Position numbers and translations under genes: made by a program. From Rhizobacter sp. (lineage in GTDB: Bacteria > Pseudomonadota > Gammaproteobacteria > Burkholderiales > Burkholderiaceae_C), in contig JAMLIM010000028.1 of assembly GCA_023954175.1 (NCBI GenBank), forward strand, positions 1 through 41,924: 41,924 nucleotides of DNA. The letters run 5' to 3'. A model generated the notes under the pieces. It searched no databases. It was not told the origin of the DNA and saw only the letters and a program-made list of their open reading frames with translations. Shown one piece after another: positions 26,427 to 36,804 of the stretch. Positions within the stretch are counted from its first letter, which is position 1, and each line of letters opens with the position of its first letter.

Positions 26427-27308
26427 ATGTCGGAAAGGCACCCGATCATCGCGATCACCGGCTCGTCGGGAGCCGGTACGTCATCGGTGACGCACACCTT
26501 CGAAGCCATCTTCCGGCGTGAGAACGTGCGCGCGGCGATCATCGAAGGCGACAGCTTTCATCGCTTCGACCGCAACGAGATGAAGGCGCGCCAGGCCGAG
26601 GCCGAGCGTGACGGAAACAGGCACTTCAGCCACTTCGGCCCCGAGAACAACCTGTTCGTCGAACTCGAACAGCTTTTCGCGAGCTACGGCGAGAGCGGCA
26701 CCGGCCGGCGCCGCAAGTACCTGCACGATACCGATGAGGCGGCGCCGTACCAGCAGCAGCCCGGCACCTTCACGCCGTGGGAGGACGTGCCGCCGGACAC
26801 CGATCTGCTGTTCTATGAAGGCCTGCACGGCGCGGTCGTCACCGAGCAGGTAAACATCGCGCACCACCCCGATCTGCTGATCGGTGTCGTGCCGGTGATC
26901 AACCTCGAGTGGATCCAGAAGCTGTGGCGCGACAAGTCCAAGCGCGGCTACTCGACCGAGGCGGTGACGGACACCATCCTGCGGCGCATGCCTGACTACG
27001 TGCACTACATCTGCCCGCAGTTCACGCACACCCACGTCAACTTCCAGCGCGTGCCCTGCGTCGACACCAGCAACCCCTTCATCGCGCGCGAGATTCCCGC
27101 CCCCGACGAGAGCTTCGTCGTCATCCGCTTCGCGAACCCGAAAGGCATCGACTTCCAGTACCTGCTGAACATGGTGCACGACTCGTTCATGTCGCGCGCC
27201 AACACGATCGTCGTGCCGGGCGGCAAGATGGAGCTCGCGATGCAGCTCATCTTCACGCCCTTCATCTGGCGCATGATGGAACGGCGCCAGCGCGCGCTGC
27301 AGAACTGA
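26427..27308 (+). CDS. cbbP: Phosphoribulokinase
   Basis: A 293-residue bacterial-type phosphoribulokinase, matching the family length. It phosphorylates ribulose 5-phosphate with ATP to give RuBP, the RuBisCO substrate. The P-loop-like ITGSSGAGTSSVTHTF is at residues 8-23; IIEGDSFHRFDR and LFYEGLHGAVV carry catalytic and metal-site acids. The ATG at 26427 follows GAGGAGGGAG; an in-frame start at 26370 overlaps cbbF and is not used. Last gene of the cbb operon visible here. Confidence 0.97.
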   Translation: MSERHPIIAITGSSGAGTSSVTHTFEAIFRRENVRAAIIEGDSFHRFDRNEMKARQAEAERDGNRHFSHFGPENNLFVELEQLFASYGESGTGRRRKYLHDTDEAAPYQQQPGTFTPWEDVPPDTDLLFYEGLHGAVVTEQVNIAHHPDLLIGVVPVINLEWIQKLWRDKSKRGYSTEAVTDTILRRMPDYVHYICPQFTHTHVNFQRVPCVDTSNPFIAREIPAPDESFVVIRFANPKGIDFQYLLNMVHDSFMSRANTIVVPGGKMELAMQLIFTPFIWRMMERRQRALQN

Positions 27309-27309
27309 G

Positions 27310-27324
27310 CGACGCGAGGCGTCG
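27310..27324. terminator. Short hairpin after cbbP
   Basis: CGACGC (27310-27315), GAG, GCGTCG (27319-27324) form a six-base stem in the 26 bases between the convergent cbbP and dehalogenase genes. The stem is short and lacks a T tract, so it is a weak candidate. Confidence 0.35.
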
Positions 27325-27334
27325 GTGCTGACGT

Positions 27335-28261
27335 TCAGTCCTCGGCGAACGCCGCCAGCGCCGCGCGCGCGATCGGAGCGCCAGCTTCCTGCACGAAGTG
27401 ACCGGCCTCCGCCACCTCCATCGGCGCCGGGCAGCCGCGGATCAGCGTGCGCAGGTGGCGCATCGCCGGCGGCCCGAGCACGGGGTCTTGCATGCCCACG
27501 GCCATGAAACTCGCGCCGCTCCATTGTGTCGACCACCATGTGCGCGCTTCGCGCGAGATTGCCGCGCCGTCGGCGTCCGGGTGGTCGGGCACGAGGTTCG
27601 GGAAGCGCCGCACGCCGGCCTTGTAGCGCACGTCGGGGAACGGCGCGGCATAGGCGTCGGCCTCCTCGCGCGAGAGTGCCGGCACCGAGCGGCGCATCAA
27701 GGCCGCGATGTCCATGTCGGGCTTGCTGTTGGAGAACGCGCGCCAGTCGGTGAAGCCCTTGCCGAGCGGCACGTCGCCGGTGCCCAGGCCGGTGTTCATG
27801 ACGACCAGGCGCTTGAACACGTCCGGCATCTCCATCGGCAGCGTCAGGCCGAGCAGTCCGCCCCAGTCCTGGACGACGAGGGTGACGTTCTTCAATCGGA
27901 GCGAGCGGACGAATTCGAGCAGCATCGTGCGGTGCCGCGTGAAGGTGTAGAAGGCTTCGTCCTCCGGCTTGTCAGAGCGGCCGAAGCCGAGGAAGTCGGG
28001 CGCGACGACGCGCTGACCGGCGGCGACGAACTCCGGCAGCATCTTGCGGTAGAGATAGCTCCAGGTCGGCTGGCCGTGCAGGCAAAGCACGGTGACGGCC
28101 GCGTCGGCCGGGCCTTCGTCCAGATAGTGCACGCGCAGGCCGTCGAAGCCCGGCAGCGCGGACGCGTAGTGTGGCGCGAAGGCGTAGCCGGGCAGGTCGG
28201 CGAAACGCGCGTCCGGCGTGCGCAGCACGCCGGGCAGGGGCGGGGCAGTCGTGTCGTTCAT
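27335..28261 (-). CDS. Haloalkane dehalogenase (HLD-I, DhlA-like)
   Basis: A 308-residue alpha/beta hydrolase that should split carbon-halogen bonds of haloalkanes to alcohol and halide. The nucleophile is Asp132 in VVQDWGG, the acid Asp259 in GMQDPVLGP and the base His288 in EAGHFVQE. Trp133 and Trp173 match the two halide-binding tryptophans of Xanthobacter DhlA (Asp124, Trp125, Trp175, Asp260, His289; 310 residues). HGQPTWSYLYRKM and RVVAPDFLGFGRSDKP also resemble DhlA closely. The start at 28261 gives MNDTTAPPLPG; a longer frame upstream overlaps the gluconate kinase. Function in dehalogenation is likely, though the natural substrate is unknown. It converges with the Calvin operon. Confidence 0.9.
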   Translation of the reverse strand: MNDTTAPPLPGVLRTPDARFADLPGYAFAPHYASALPGFDGLRVHYLDEGPADAAVTVLCLHGQPTWSYLYRKMLPEFVAAGQRVVAPDFLGFGRSDKPEDEAFYTFTRHRTMLLEFVRSLRLKNVTLVVQDWGGLLGLTLPMEMPDVFKRLVVMNTGLGTGDVPLGKGFTDWRAFSNSKPDMDIAALMRRSVPALSREEADAYAAPFPDVRYKAGVRRFPNLVPDHPDADGAAISREARTWWSTQWSGASFMAVGMQDPVLGPPAMRHLRTLIRGCPAPMEVAEAGHFVQEAGAPIARAALAAFAED

Positions 28262-28352
28262 GGTGACTCTCCTCTGGTGAGGGTCGAGTATGAACGCTGG
28301 CGCAGCGCGGCGGCCGGCGCAGCAAGGCGCCACGCAGGTGGGTGAAACGTCG

Positions 28353-28850
28353 TTAGACCATGGGTGAGTCAAGCCAATCGACAACGCGCGTTGTGAGCTC
28401 ATCGACCGGCTGGCGCGCGTCGAGCACGAGCACGCCGGGTTCGCCGAGCGGGTCTTCGAGCGCGTCGAACTGGCTGTCCACGAGGCCCGCCTTGAAATAG
28501 TGGCCACCGCGCAGCGCGACGCGACGCTTCGCCTCCGCGCGCGTCAGCGCCAGGTGCACGAAGCGCAGCCCCGGCGCGGCCGCGCGAAGCCGCTCGCGAT
28601 AGCTGTGCTTGAGCGCCGAGCAGGTCAGCACCACGCCCTCGGCATGGCGAGCGAGTTCGGCGCCGAGCGCGTCGAGCCAAGCCCAACGGTCGGCGTCGTC
28701 CAGCGGCGTGCCCGCACCCATCTTCTCCACGTTGGACGGCGGGTGGAATGCGTCGCCCTCGACAAACGGTCGATCCAGCGCGCGCGCAATCGCCAGCCCC
28801 AGGCTCGATTTGCCGCAGCCTGCAACGCCCATCACGACGATCGATGTCAT
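28353..28850 (-). CDS. gntK: Gluconokinase
   Basis: A 165-residue P-loop kinase that phosphorylates gluconate to 6-phosphogluconate for the pentose phosphate or Entner-Doudoroff routes. Walker A is GVAGCGKSS (8-16); FVEGDAFHPPSNVEKM is the substrate region, and LTCSALKHSYRERLR and GGHYFKAGLVDSQFDALE are strongly typical of GntK. The start at 28850 gives MTSIVVMGVAG; an upstream in-frame start adds 18 residues that precede the fold and is unlikely. It lies 91 bases upstream of the dehalogenase gene on the same strand. Confidence 0.94.
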   Translation of the reverse strand: MTSIVVMGVAGCGKSSLGLAIARALDRPFVEGDAFHPPSNVEKMGAGTPLDDADRWAWLDALGAELARHAEGVVLTCSALKHSYRERLRAAAPGLRFVHLALTRAEAKRRVALRGGHYFKAGLVDSQFDALEDPLGEPGVLVLDARQPVDELTTRVVDWLDSPMV

Positions 28851-29093
28851 TCGTCCTGCCGAAAAACTCGAGGCCCTGATGCTGGCACAGCCGGCCCCGC
28901 ACATGAACGTGAGCCGCGTCGTGGCCCCGGGACCGCCCGAGAAGGGCTGATCCGTCGTGAGCCGCAGCCCGGCTTCAGTTGCAAGGAAACATCAGTCGAG
29001 CCACTGATCACATCGATTTCTGGCTTGTGTCAATCCCTAGAATGAACCGCGCTTTCTATACTGCGCTGCGATTCTTCATCGGGGGTTGAGGCC

Positions 29094-29927
29094 GTGGCAG
29101 TACAGCAGACAAAGCAAGCTGACGTCCCAAGTGAGCGACTGCCTTTCCGGGTCAAGATCGCGACGGCGAATGAGTTGACGGCGGTCGCGCGGCTGCGGGC
29201 GATGGCCTATGGCAGGCATCTGCCCGCCTTGGCCAGGAACCTGCTCGAACCCGAGGCAGCCGACTTCGAGCCGGGCAACGAAGTATTCGTCGCGGTGTCC
29301 AAGCTGGACGGATCGATGCTCGGTACGATTCGCACGCACTCCAACCTGTTCAAGCCGCTGCCGTTGGAGGCGTCGATGGATTTGCCCGGCCACATGCACG
29401 GCTTGCGATTGGTGGAAGCCACGCGCCTGAGCGTGCTCGGCAACCTGCAGGCCTCCCTGGTCAGGAACGCACTCTTCAAGGTCTTCTTTCGCTACTGCCT
29501 GTCGCAGAACGTGGACTGGATGCTGGCGGCCGGCCGTCGCCCAGTCGATCGCCTCTATGACTCCATGCTCTGGCGCGACGTGGATGGTGTCGGCAGGCTG
29601 TACCCGATGGCGCACGCGGCCGGGGTGCCGCATCGCGTGATGTGCATGGCACCGGCCGATGCCGAGCCCATCTGGCGGGCAGCGGATCATCCGCTGTTCG
29701 GGTTTGCCTTCCAGACGGAGCACCCGGATCTGGACTTCACGGGGGTGCGCCTCCTGGACGAAGTGACGCAGGGCATCGACATTTCGCGCGGGATCGCCGA
29801 CGCGATCTCGCGGGCGCTCGGCGATCCGCTCCCGGCGGCCACGACGCGACGGCTGCTTCAGTGCAGCGTGGCGCAGTCCCATGCGTCGGCCGATTCGGTC
29901 AAGGGTGGCGGAATCGGTGCAGGCTGA
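29094..29927 (+). CDS. GNAT-fold protein, probable FeeM-like N-acyl amino acid / autoinducer-type synthase
   Basis: A 277-residue protein with the fold features of FeeM-type N-acyl amino acid synthases, relatives of the LuxI acyl-homoserine-lactone synthases. Residues 18-80 give RVKIATANELTAVARLRAMAYG and a strand pair ending GSMLGTIRTHSN; then LVEATRLSV (107-114), equivalent to the Glu-x-x-Arg region of these synthases; then RNALFKVFFRYCLSQNVDWMLAAGRRPVDRLYDSMLW. It would join a fatty acyl chain from acyl-ACP to an amino acid; this is inferred. The start is GTG at 29094 behind GGGGG; no ATG is suitable. A TATACT -10-like box is at 29057-29062. The last 70 bases overlap the convergent GGDEF-EAL gene. 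Confidence 0.7.
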   Translation: MAVQQTKQADVPSERLPFRVKIATANELTAVARLRAMAYGRHLPALARNLLEPEAADFEPGNEVFVAVSKLDGSMLGTIRTHSNLFKPLPLEASMDLPGHMHGLRLVEATRLSVLGNLQASLVRNALFKVFFRYCLSQNVDWMLAAGRRPVDRLYDSMLWRDVDGVGRLYPMAHAAGVPHRVMCMAPADAEPIWRAADHPLFGFAFQTEHPDLDFTGVRLLDEVTQGIDISRGIADAISRALGDPLPAATTRRLLQCSVAQSHASADSVKGGGIGAG

Positions 29928-32815
29928 AACTGCAACTGCCTGACGTACTCGAGGATCTTCGGGTCCTCGATGAACTCGGCGGCCGAACGCGCCGCGAGGA
30001 TGCGCTCGGGAGCGACCGGCCGGCTGATGCCGTAGCCCTGCGCATAGTCCACGCCGGCGGCAACCAGGGCCTTGATGGTCTGCAGATCCTCCGCGAACTC
30101 ACCGACCGACTTCATCCCAAGGTTGCGCACCAGGCCGCCGAGCGCGCCCAGAATGGCCACACCTGCCATCGTCTTGGCCGCGTCCTTGACGAGTGACCCG
30201 TCGAGCTTGAGCGCGTCGACGCTCAGTCTCTTCAGGTAGCCGAACGACGAATAGCCGGCGCCGAAGTCGTCGAGGCCGACCTTGACCCCGATGGCTTGCA
30301 GGCGGCCGATCAGGTTCTGCATGTGATGCATGTCGGTGAGCGCCACCGTCTCGGTGATCTCGAGGCAGAGCATCGACACGACACGCGGATGCCCTTCGAG
30401 TTCCTCGATCAGCGCCTCGACGAAGGACTCGTCGTTGAGCGAACCGCCCGAGAGGTTGAGGCCCACGAACTGCGTGTTGGGAAGCTGGTCGAGATGGGCC
30501 TCCAGCCAATCAATGAGCGTCCTGACGACCCACAGGTCGATGATTGCCGTCTTGCTGTGAGCCTCGGCGGCTTCGATGATGACCGAGGCTGGAATGACCT
30601 CGCCATTGGGCTTGCGCATGCGCACGAGGGCCTCGAAATTCAGCGAGTCGAAGGGTTGCGTGAGCGACATCTCGGGCTGCATCAGCAGGAACAGGCCGCT
30701 CGGTGTCTGGCCCCGTTCAAGGCAGGAGATGAGTTCGAGTTCGACCTTGTGATGCTTCAGGAAGTCGCTGCCGCCTTCCATCACGACCAGACGGTCGGAC
30801 GGGCGCTTCTTTGCCATCCGGCACAAGGTGTCGGCTGCCGAGACGACCTCCTTGAGCGACGCCGCGGCCAGGTGCTCCATGGTCACCAACCCCACCGAAG
30901 TGCTCAACGTGAACCGCTGGGAATCGATTCTGAACGGCATCGATGAGACGAGCTCGGCGATCTTGCGGCAACACTGCTTGGCAGCGGCAAGGCTCGGGTC
31001 GGCGAAGGTGACGACGAACTCGTCCCCGCCCACGCGCGCCAGGCAGTCGCCCGGGCCGAGCTGGCTTCGAATGCGCTCGCATACCTGGCGCAAGACGGCG
31101 TCGCCGGCGGCGTGACCATACAGGTCGTTGATCAGCTTGAAGCGATCGAGGTCGAAGTAGGCGAGAGCCCACCCAGCGTGCAGTGAGCGCTCGAAATGGC
31201 GCGACAGCCCGCGCAGGTTGAGGCACTCGGTCAGCGGATCGTGATTCACGAGCAACTCGAGCCTGTGCGTGGCGCGCACCTTCTCGCTGATGTCCTGCAG
31301 CGAGCCTTCGACGACCTGGCCATCCTGCGACGAGAGCTTGATGGAGAACCATCGGGCTTCGGTCGCGCTTTGGCCCGGCAGGATCAGTGAGGTCTGCAAT
31401 TCGAGTGCCGCAGGCGCTGGTTCGCTGCGCAGGCGGCCGATTTCGTCGGCGGCGCAAGTGCCGAAGATCTGCGACAGACGCATCCTCTGGGCCGCCGTCA
31501 GCGGCTCGAGCATGTCTCGGAAAGCGGGGTTGCTGTTGCTGATCTGATCGCCTTCGCGCAGCGTGAACAGGCCGATCGGCGAGTCGTCGTAGGCCGCCTT
31601 GAGCGACTGCTGAGCGGCGATCATCTGCTTGCGACCCAGGCGCATGTGCTCAGCTGCTGCCGCGAAGACGAACAGCGCCGAAGCCAGCGCCGCCGACACG
31701 CTGTCGAAGCCGCCGAACGGGCTCTGGCGTCCGAGCGCTGCTGCGATCACCTCGTTCAGGCTGGCCAGCAACGTGGTCACGATCGACGCTGCGTACCACA
31801 GCGCCATGGCGGTGCAGTTGCGCCTCAGGATGCGGTACAGGTAGTACAGCATGATGCCGATACCCGCTACCGTCGAGACCCACACCACGGGAAGGATCTG
31901 CTCGAAACTCAGCAGCGCGCAAGCTGCCAGCAGCGCGATGGCGCTGAACTGCAGCACCGTAAGCGCGCGGCGCGAACCGAGCGCAGCGAGCTCACTCTTG
32001 AACAACTGGCCAAACAGCGCCACGGTGGCCGCACCGTACATGCAGACCGTCCATTGACGCAGCGCGATCAGCCATTCCGTCCGAACCGGCGCGCCCAGCC
32101 AGTCGAAGTCGGTTCCAGCGGACAGGCTGGCCATGCGCATGCTCAGCACCAGCCAGACCACCAGTGAGCTGTAGAGAGCGCTGCGATTGATGATGGCCGA
32201 CACCAGCATGGCCAGCGCAAGCAGACCGAGGCCTGCCTCGATCTTCGCACCGGCCTTGGCGTGCGACCCCTGGGCCAGCTTCAAGTCGCTCGCGTCCCAG
32301 CGCTGGGCCGTCAGCTTGGCGGGGCCGCGCGAGACCACCTTGCAGAGCACAGCCAACCGCCGCGTGCCCGCCTTCAGGTTGAGCGCGAAGCCGCCCCGGC
32401 TGGGCGCGAGCAGGCCGACTTGCGCGTCGCGCGTCGCCCAGCCCAGGCTGGCGTTGGTGTCTTGGTCCCAGCATTCGATTTCCATCGCATGCCGCGAGGC
32501 GAACTCGACCGCCCAAGGGGCATCCGGTTGCGGTGCGCTGGCGCTCAACGCCAGCCAGAACGGGCGGCTCGAAAGATTCGTCGAGATTGAAGTGCTCGCC
32601 GGGGACTGCTGGATTCGCGCGGCGATTTCCGGCTCGGGCTCGGCCGCGTCGGCGCGCTGTTCGATGGCCCGCAATTCAAGGTCGGACCCTTGAGGCGCGT
32701 GATCCAGTTCGAGGTAGCCGACAACCGCCAACGCGGAAATGCCCAGCAAGACCGCCGGAAAGATCACCGCGGCGAGTCGATTCAATACCCGCTCGATGAT
32801 CTGGCGAAATCGCAT
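29858..32815 (-). CDS. Membrane-bound PAS-GGDEF-EAL cyclic-di-GMP protein
   Basis: A 985-residue inner-membrane protein that should make and/or break cyclic di-GMP. An N-terminal helix (about 12-36) and a periplasmic domain to about 210 precede six or seven membrane helices (7TMR-DISM-like, about 215-400). A PAS segment (YDDSPIGLFTLREGDQ) follows. GGDEF is intact at 596-600 (RVGGDEFVV). EAL is intact at 728-730, with LNLSGGS, LCLEITET, LDDFGAGYSS, LKLDGSLVKD and YAQGYGIS keeping phosphodiesterase residues. No RxxD inhibitory site is seen before GGDEF (the matching residues are GPGD). The start at 32815 is the first Met before the helix. It overlaps the convergent synthase-like gene by 70 bases. 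Confidence 0.92.
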   Translation of the reverse strand: MRFRQIIERVLNRLAAVIFPAVLLGISALAVVGYLELDHAPQGSDLELRAIEQRADAAEPEPEIAARIQQSPASTSISTNLSSRPFWLALSASAPQPDAPWAVEFASRHAMEIECWDQDTNASLGWATRDAQVGLLAPSRGGFALNLKAGTRRLAVLCKVVSRGPAKLTAQRWDASDLKLAQGSHAKAGAKIEAGLGLLALAMLVSAIINRSALYSSLVVWLVLSMRMASLSAGTDFDWLGAPVRTEWLIALRQWTVCMYGAATVALFGQLFKSELAALGSRRALTVLQFSAIALLAACALLSFEQILPVVWVSTVAGIGIMLYYLYRILRRNCTAMALWYAASIVTTLLASLNEVIAAALGRQSPFGGFDSVSAALASALFVFAAAAEHMRLGRKQMIAAQQSLKAAYDDSPIGLFTLREGDQISNSNPAFRDMLEPLTAAQRMRLSQIFGTCAADEIGRLRSEPAPAALELQTSLILPGQSATEARWFSIKLSSQDGQVVEGSLQDISEKVRATHRLELLVNHDPLTECLNLRGLSRHFERSLHAGWALAYFDLDRFKLINDLYGHAAGDAVLRQVCERIRSQLGPGDCLARVGGDEFVVTFADPSLAAAKQCCRKIAELVSSMPFRIDSQRFTLSTSVGLVTMEHLAAASLKEVVSAADTLCRMAKKRPSDRLVVMEGGSDFLKHHKVELELISCLERGQTPSGLFLLMQPEMSLTQPFDSLNFEALVRMRKPNGEVIPASVIIEAAEAHSKTAIIDLWVVRTLIDWLEAHLDQLPNTQFVGLNLSGGSLNDESFVEALIEELEGHPRVVSMLCLEITETVALTDMHHMQNLIGRLQAIGVKVGLDDFGAGYSSFGYLKRLSVDALKLDGSLVKDAAKTMAGVAILGALGGLVRNLGMKSVGEFAEDLQTIKALVAAGVDYAQGYGISRPVAPERILAARSAAEFIEDPKILEYVRQLQFQPAPIPPPLTESADAWDCATLH

Positions 32816-33205
32816 CAGTCGTCCGTGGCAGGGTCGCTTGGTCAAGGAGGCTCGAAGCCAGGGTATCGGCGGCGCGTCGGCAAACTTGACCGCACCCGCG
32901 GGGCTTCGGCTCGAAGATCCATCTGTGGCGCCGTGCCGGCAGGGCTCTCGGCGGTAGAGCCTTGCACCGGGCCGAGCTTTCGGGTGGCGTCGATCCGCGT
33001 CGACGGCCGATGCCACCGACCTTCGTCGATTCAAGGTCCTGGCGCCCCTGACCACCGCGCGACGTGACGCATCGGCTACCGCACGCAGGCTCACCGAGTT
33101 ACATCCGACGGTGCGCATTGATGACGACCAATTGAGGTCCGGCTGGGGCTGACTTCCTACAATCAAGAAGAAATGCCCACGCAAGTTCGTTGACACAGTC
33201 CCCTC
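32816..33205. other. Divergent intergenic region between the GGDEF-EAL gene and exoIII gene
   Basis: I see no convincing gene in these 390 bases. A TACAAT -10-like box (33158-33163) lies about 42 bases before the exoIII-type ATG, with TTGAGG (33132-33137) upstream at a spacing of 20, longer than ideal. A small hairpin pairs 32943-32948 with 32956-32961. Both promoters for the flanking genes must lie here. Confidence 0.4.
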
Positions 33206-33979
33206 ATGAAACTCGCCACCTGGAACGTCAATTCGCTCGCGGTTCGCCTGCCGCAGGTGCTCGACTGGCTCGTCGCAAATCCGGTCGACGTCCTCGTGCT
33301 GCAGGAAACGAAACTCATTGATGACAAGTTTCCGCGGGCCGAGATCGAGGCTGCGGGCTACCGCGTGCAGTGGCACGGGCAGAAGACCTACAACGGGGTC
33401 GCGCTGCTGAGCCGCAGCGAGGCCACCGACATCGTGAAGAACATTCCCGGCCACGACGACCCGCAGGCGCGCGTGATCACCGGCACGGTCGAAGGCGTGC
33501 GCGTGGTCGGCGGCTACATGCCCAACGGCCAGGCGCCCGGGACCGACAAGTTCGAATACAAGATGCAGTGGTTTCGCGCGCTGCGCGACTGGCTGCGCGA
33601 GGAGATCGCGCTGCACCCGCGGCTCGTGCTGATGGGCGACTTCAACGTCGCGCCGGAGGATCGCGACGTACACGACCCCGAGGCCTGGCGCGGCCAGATC
33701 CTGTGCACCGACGAGGAGCGCGGGCAGTTCCGCAACCTGATCGGGCTCGGCCTGCACGACGCCTTCCGGCTCTTCGAGCAGCCGCAGAAGAGCTGGAGCT
33801 GGTGGGACTACCGCAACCTCGCGTTCCGGCGCAACCAGGGGCTGCGCATCGACCACATCCTCGTCAGCAACGCGCTGCGCGATGCGGTCAGCGCCTGCAC
33901 GATCGACAAGCTGCCGCGCAAAAACGAGCGGCCGAGTGACCACGCGCCGGTGGTCGCGACGCTCGAGATCGATCGCTGA
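33206..33979 (+). CDS. xthA: Exodeoxyribonuclease III
   Basis: A 257-residue class II AP endonuclease/3' exonuclease used in base-excision repair. Motifs: MKLATWNVNSL (Asn), VLVLQETKL (metal Glu), GDFNVAPEDRDVHDP, WSWWDYRNLAFRRNQGLRIDHIL and the catalytic end SDHAPVVATLE. Length is normal for the family. It is a single gene with its own promoter region and converges with ntrC. Confidence 0.95.
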   Translation: MKLATWNVNSLAVRLPQVLDWLVANPVDVLVLQETKLIDDKFPRAEIEAAGYRVQWHGQKTYNGVALLSRSEATDIVKNIPGHDDPQARVITGTVEGVRVVGGYMPNGQAPGTDKFEYKMQWFRALRDWLREEIALHPRLVLMGDFNVAPEDRDVHDPEAWRGQILCTDEERGQFRNLIGLGLHDAFRLFEQPQKSWSWWDYRNLAFRRNQGLRIDHILVSNALRDAVSACTIDKLPRKNERPSDHAPVVATLEIDR

Positions 33980-33994
33980 ACCCACCGAGCCCTC

Positions 33995-34016
33995 GCGCGG
34001 CCGGCTGCGGCCGCGC
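33995..34016. terminator. Candidate bidirectional terminator between xthA and ntrC
   Basis: GCGCGGCCG (33995-34003) pairs perfectly with CGGCCGCGC (34008-34016) around the loop GCTG, 15 bases after the xthA stop and between two convergent genes. No T tract follows on either strand. Confidence 0.6.
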
Positions 34017-34085
34017 CTTGAGCGGGGCTGAGTGGAGCGTCCGCGCGCCGACTGCCAGGAATCCCTACGCCGCCGCCGCCGCGGC

Positions 34086-35621
<1,536 letters not shown>

Positions 35622-35694
35622 TTGCCCCCTGCGCTTGGTGTCACCACGTGCGGCCCGCCACCGTGGTTGCCGCACTTTAGTACGCCAACGCAGC

Positions 35695-36804
35695 CTAGGG
35701 CAGCGGGATGAGTATCTTGAAAATCGTCTTGCCGGGCTCGCTTTCGAACTCCACCGTGCCGCGGTGCTGTTGCACGAAGGTCTGCGCCAGCGTCAGCCCC
35801 AGACCCGAACCGCCCTCCCGCCCCGAGACCAGCGGGTAGAAGATGCGTTCGCGCAGATCAGGCAGCACGCCCGGCCCGTTGTCCTCGACATGCAATTCCA
35901 GTGCCAGGCGCCAGCGCTGCTTGTCGAGCGTCACCTGGCGCGCGATGCGGGTGCGCAGCGTGATGACCGCATCGCCCGCCGCGATGCGCGCTTCGAGCGC
36001 CTGCGCCGCATTGCGCGCGACGTTGAGCACCGCCTGGATGAGCTGCTCGCGGTCGGCGCGGAACTCGGGGATCGAGGTGTCGTAGTCGCGCACGACGTGC
36101 AGGCCGCGCGGGTGCTCGGCCAGCACGAGCGCGCGCACACGCTCGCAGACTTCGTGGATGTTGACGTCGCCGACGACGTGCGGCAGCCGGTGCGGCGCGA
36201 GCAGTCGATCGACGAGCAGCTGCAGCCGGTCTGCCTCCTGGATGATGACCTGCGTGTATTCGGTCAGCGCCTTGCTCTCGACCTCCATCCCCAGCAGCTG
36301 CGCAGCGCCGCGAATGCCGCCGAGCGGGTTCTTGATCTCGTGCGCGAGGTTGCGGATCAACTCCTTGTTCGCCTGCGCAAGGCCGTGCGCGCGCTCCTCG
36401 CGATCCTGGCGCGTCTGCTGTTCGATCTCGATCAGCTCGACGACGACCGGCGGCCCGGCAGGGTCGGTCTGGCTCACGATCACATGCACCGGCAGCGGTT
36501 CGGCGTGCCCGGGGCGGCGCAGCAGGCCGTCGAAGCGGCTCGTCGAGTAGTCATTGCGCGCGACGGCCGCCACCGTGTCGCTGATCGTATGGGTGTCGAC
36601 GAACCAGTCGAACAAGGGCGCGCGCAGCACGCTGCGGCGCGCCAGGCCGAGCACGTTCTCGAAGGCGGCGTTGGCGAACACGCAGCGGCCGTCGGCGTCG
36701 ACGACGGCGACCATCGTTGCGAGATGGTCGAGCGCGGCGAAGGCCTGCAGCGCCCCGGACGCGCCGGCGTCGCCGCCGGCCGCATCGACCCACTCGGCGT
36801 TCAC
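35695..36804 (-). CDS. ntrB: Nitrogen regulation sensor kinase NtrB (GlnL)
   Basis: A 369-residue soluble PAS-histidine kinase. PAS about 22-110; HisKA with phospho-acceptor His155 in NLAHEIKNPLGGIRGAAQLL; N-box LIQAVLNVARNAAQAL and glycine boxes VEDNGPGV and GGSGLGLTLAQTF. In the known system PII protein binds NtrB and switches it from kinase to phosphatase under nitrogen excess. The start overlaps the stop of the upstream DUF4124 gene by four bases, so the two are coupled. No membrane segment is seen. Confidence 0.96.
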   Translation of the reverse strand: MNAEWVDAAGGDAGASGALQAFAALDHLATMVAVVDADGRCVFANAAFENVLGLARRSVLRAPLFDWFVDTHTISDTVAAVARNDYSTSRFDGLLRRPGHAEPLPVHVIVSQTDPAGPPVVVELIEIEQQTRQDREERAHGLAQANKELIRNLAHEIKNPLGGIRGAAQLLGMEVESKALTEYTQVIIQEADRLQLLVDRLLAPHRLPHVVGDVNIHEVCERVRALVLAEHPRGLHVVRDYDTSIPEFRADREQLIQAVLNVARNAAQALEARIAAGDAVITLRTRIARQVTLDKQRWRLALELHVEDNGPGVLPDLRERIFYPLVSGREGGSGLGLTLAQTFVQQHRGTVEFESEPGKTIFKILIPLP

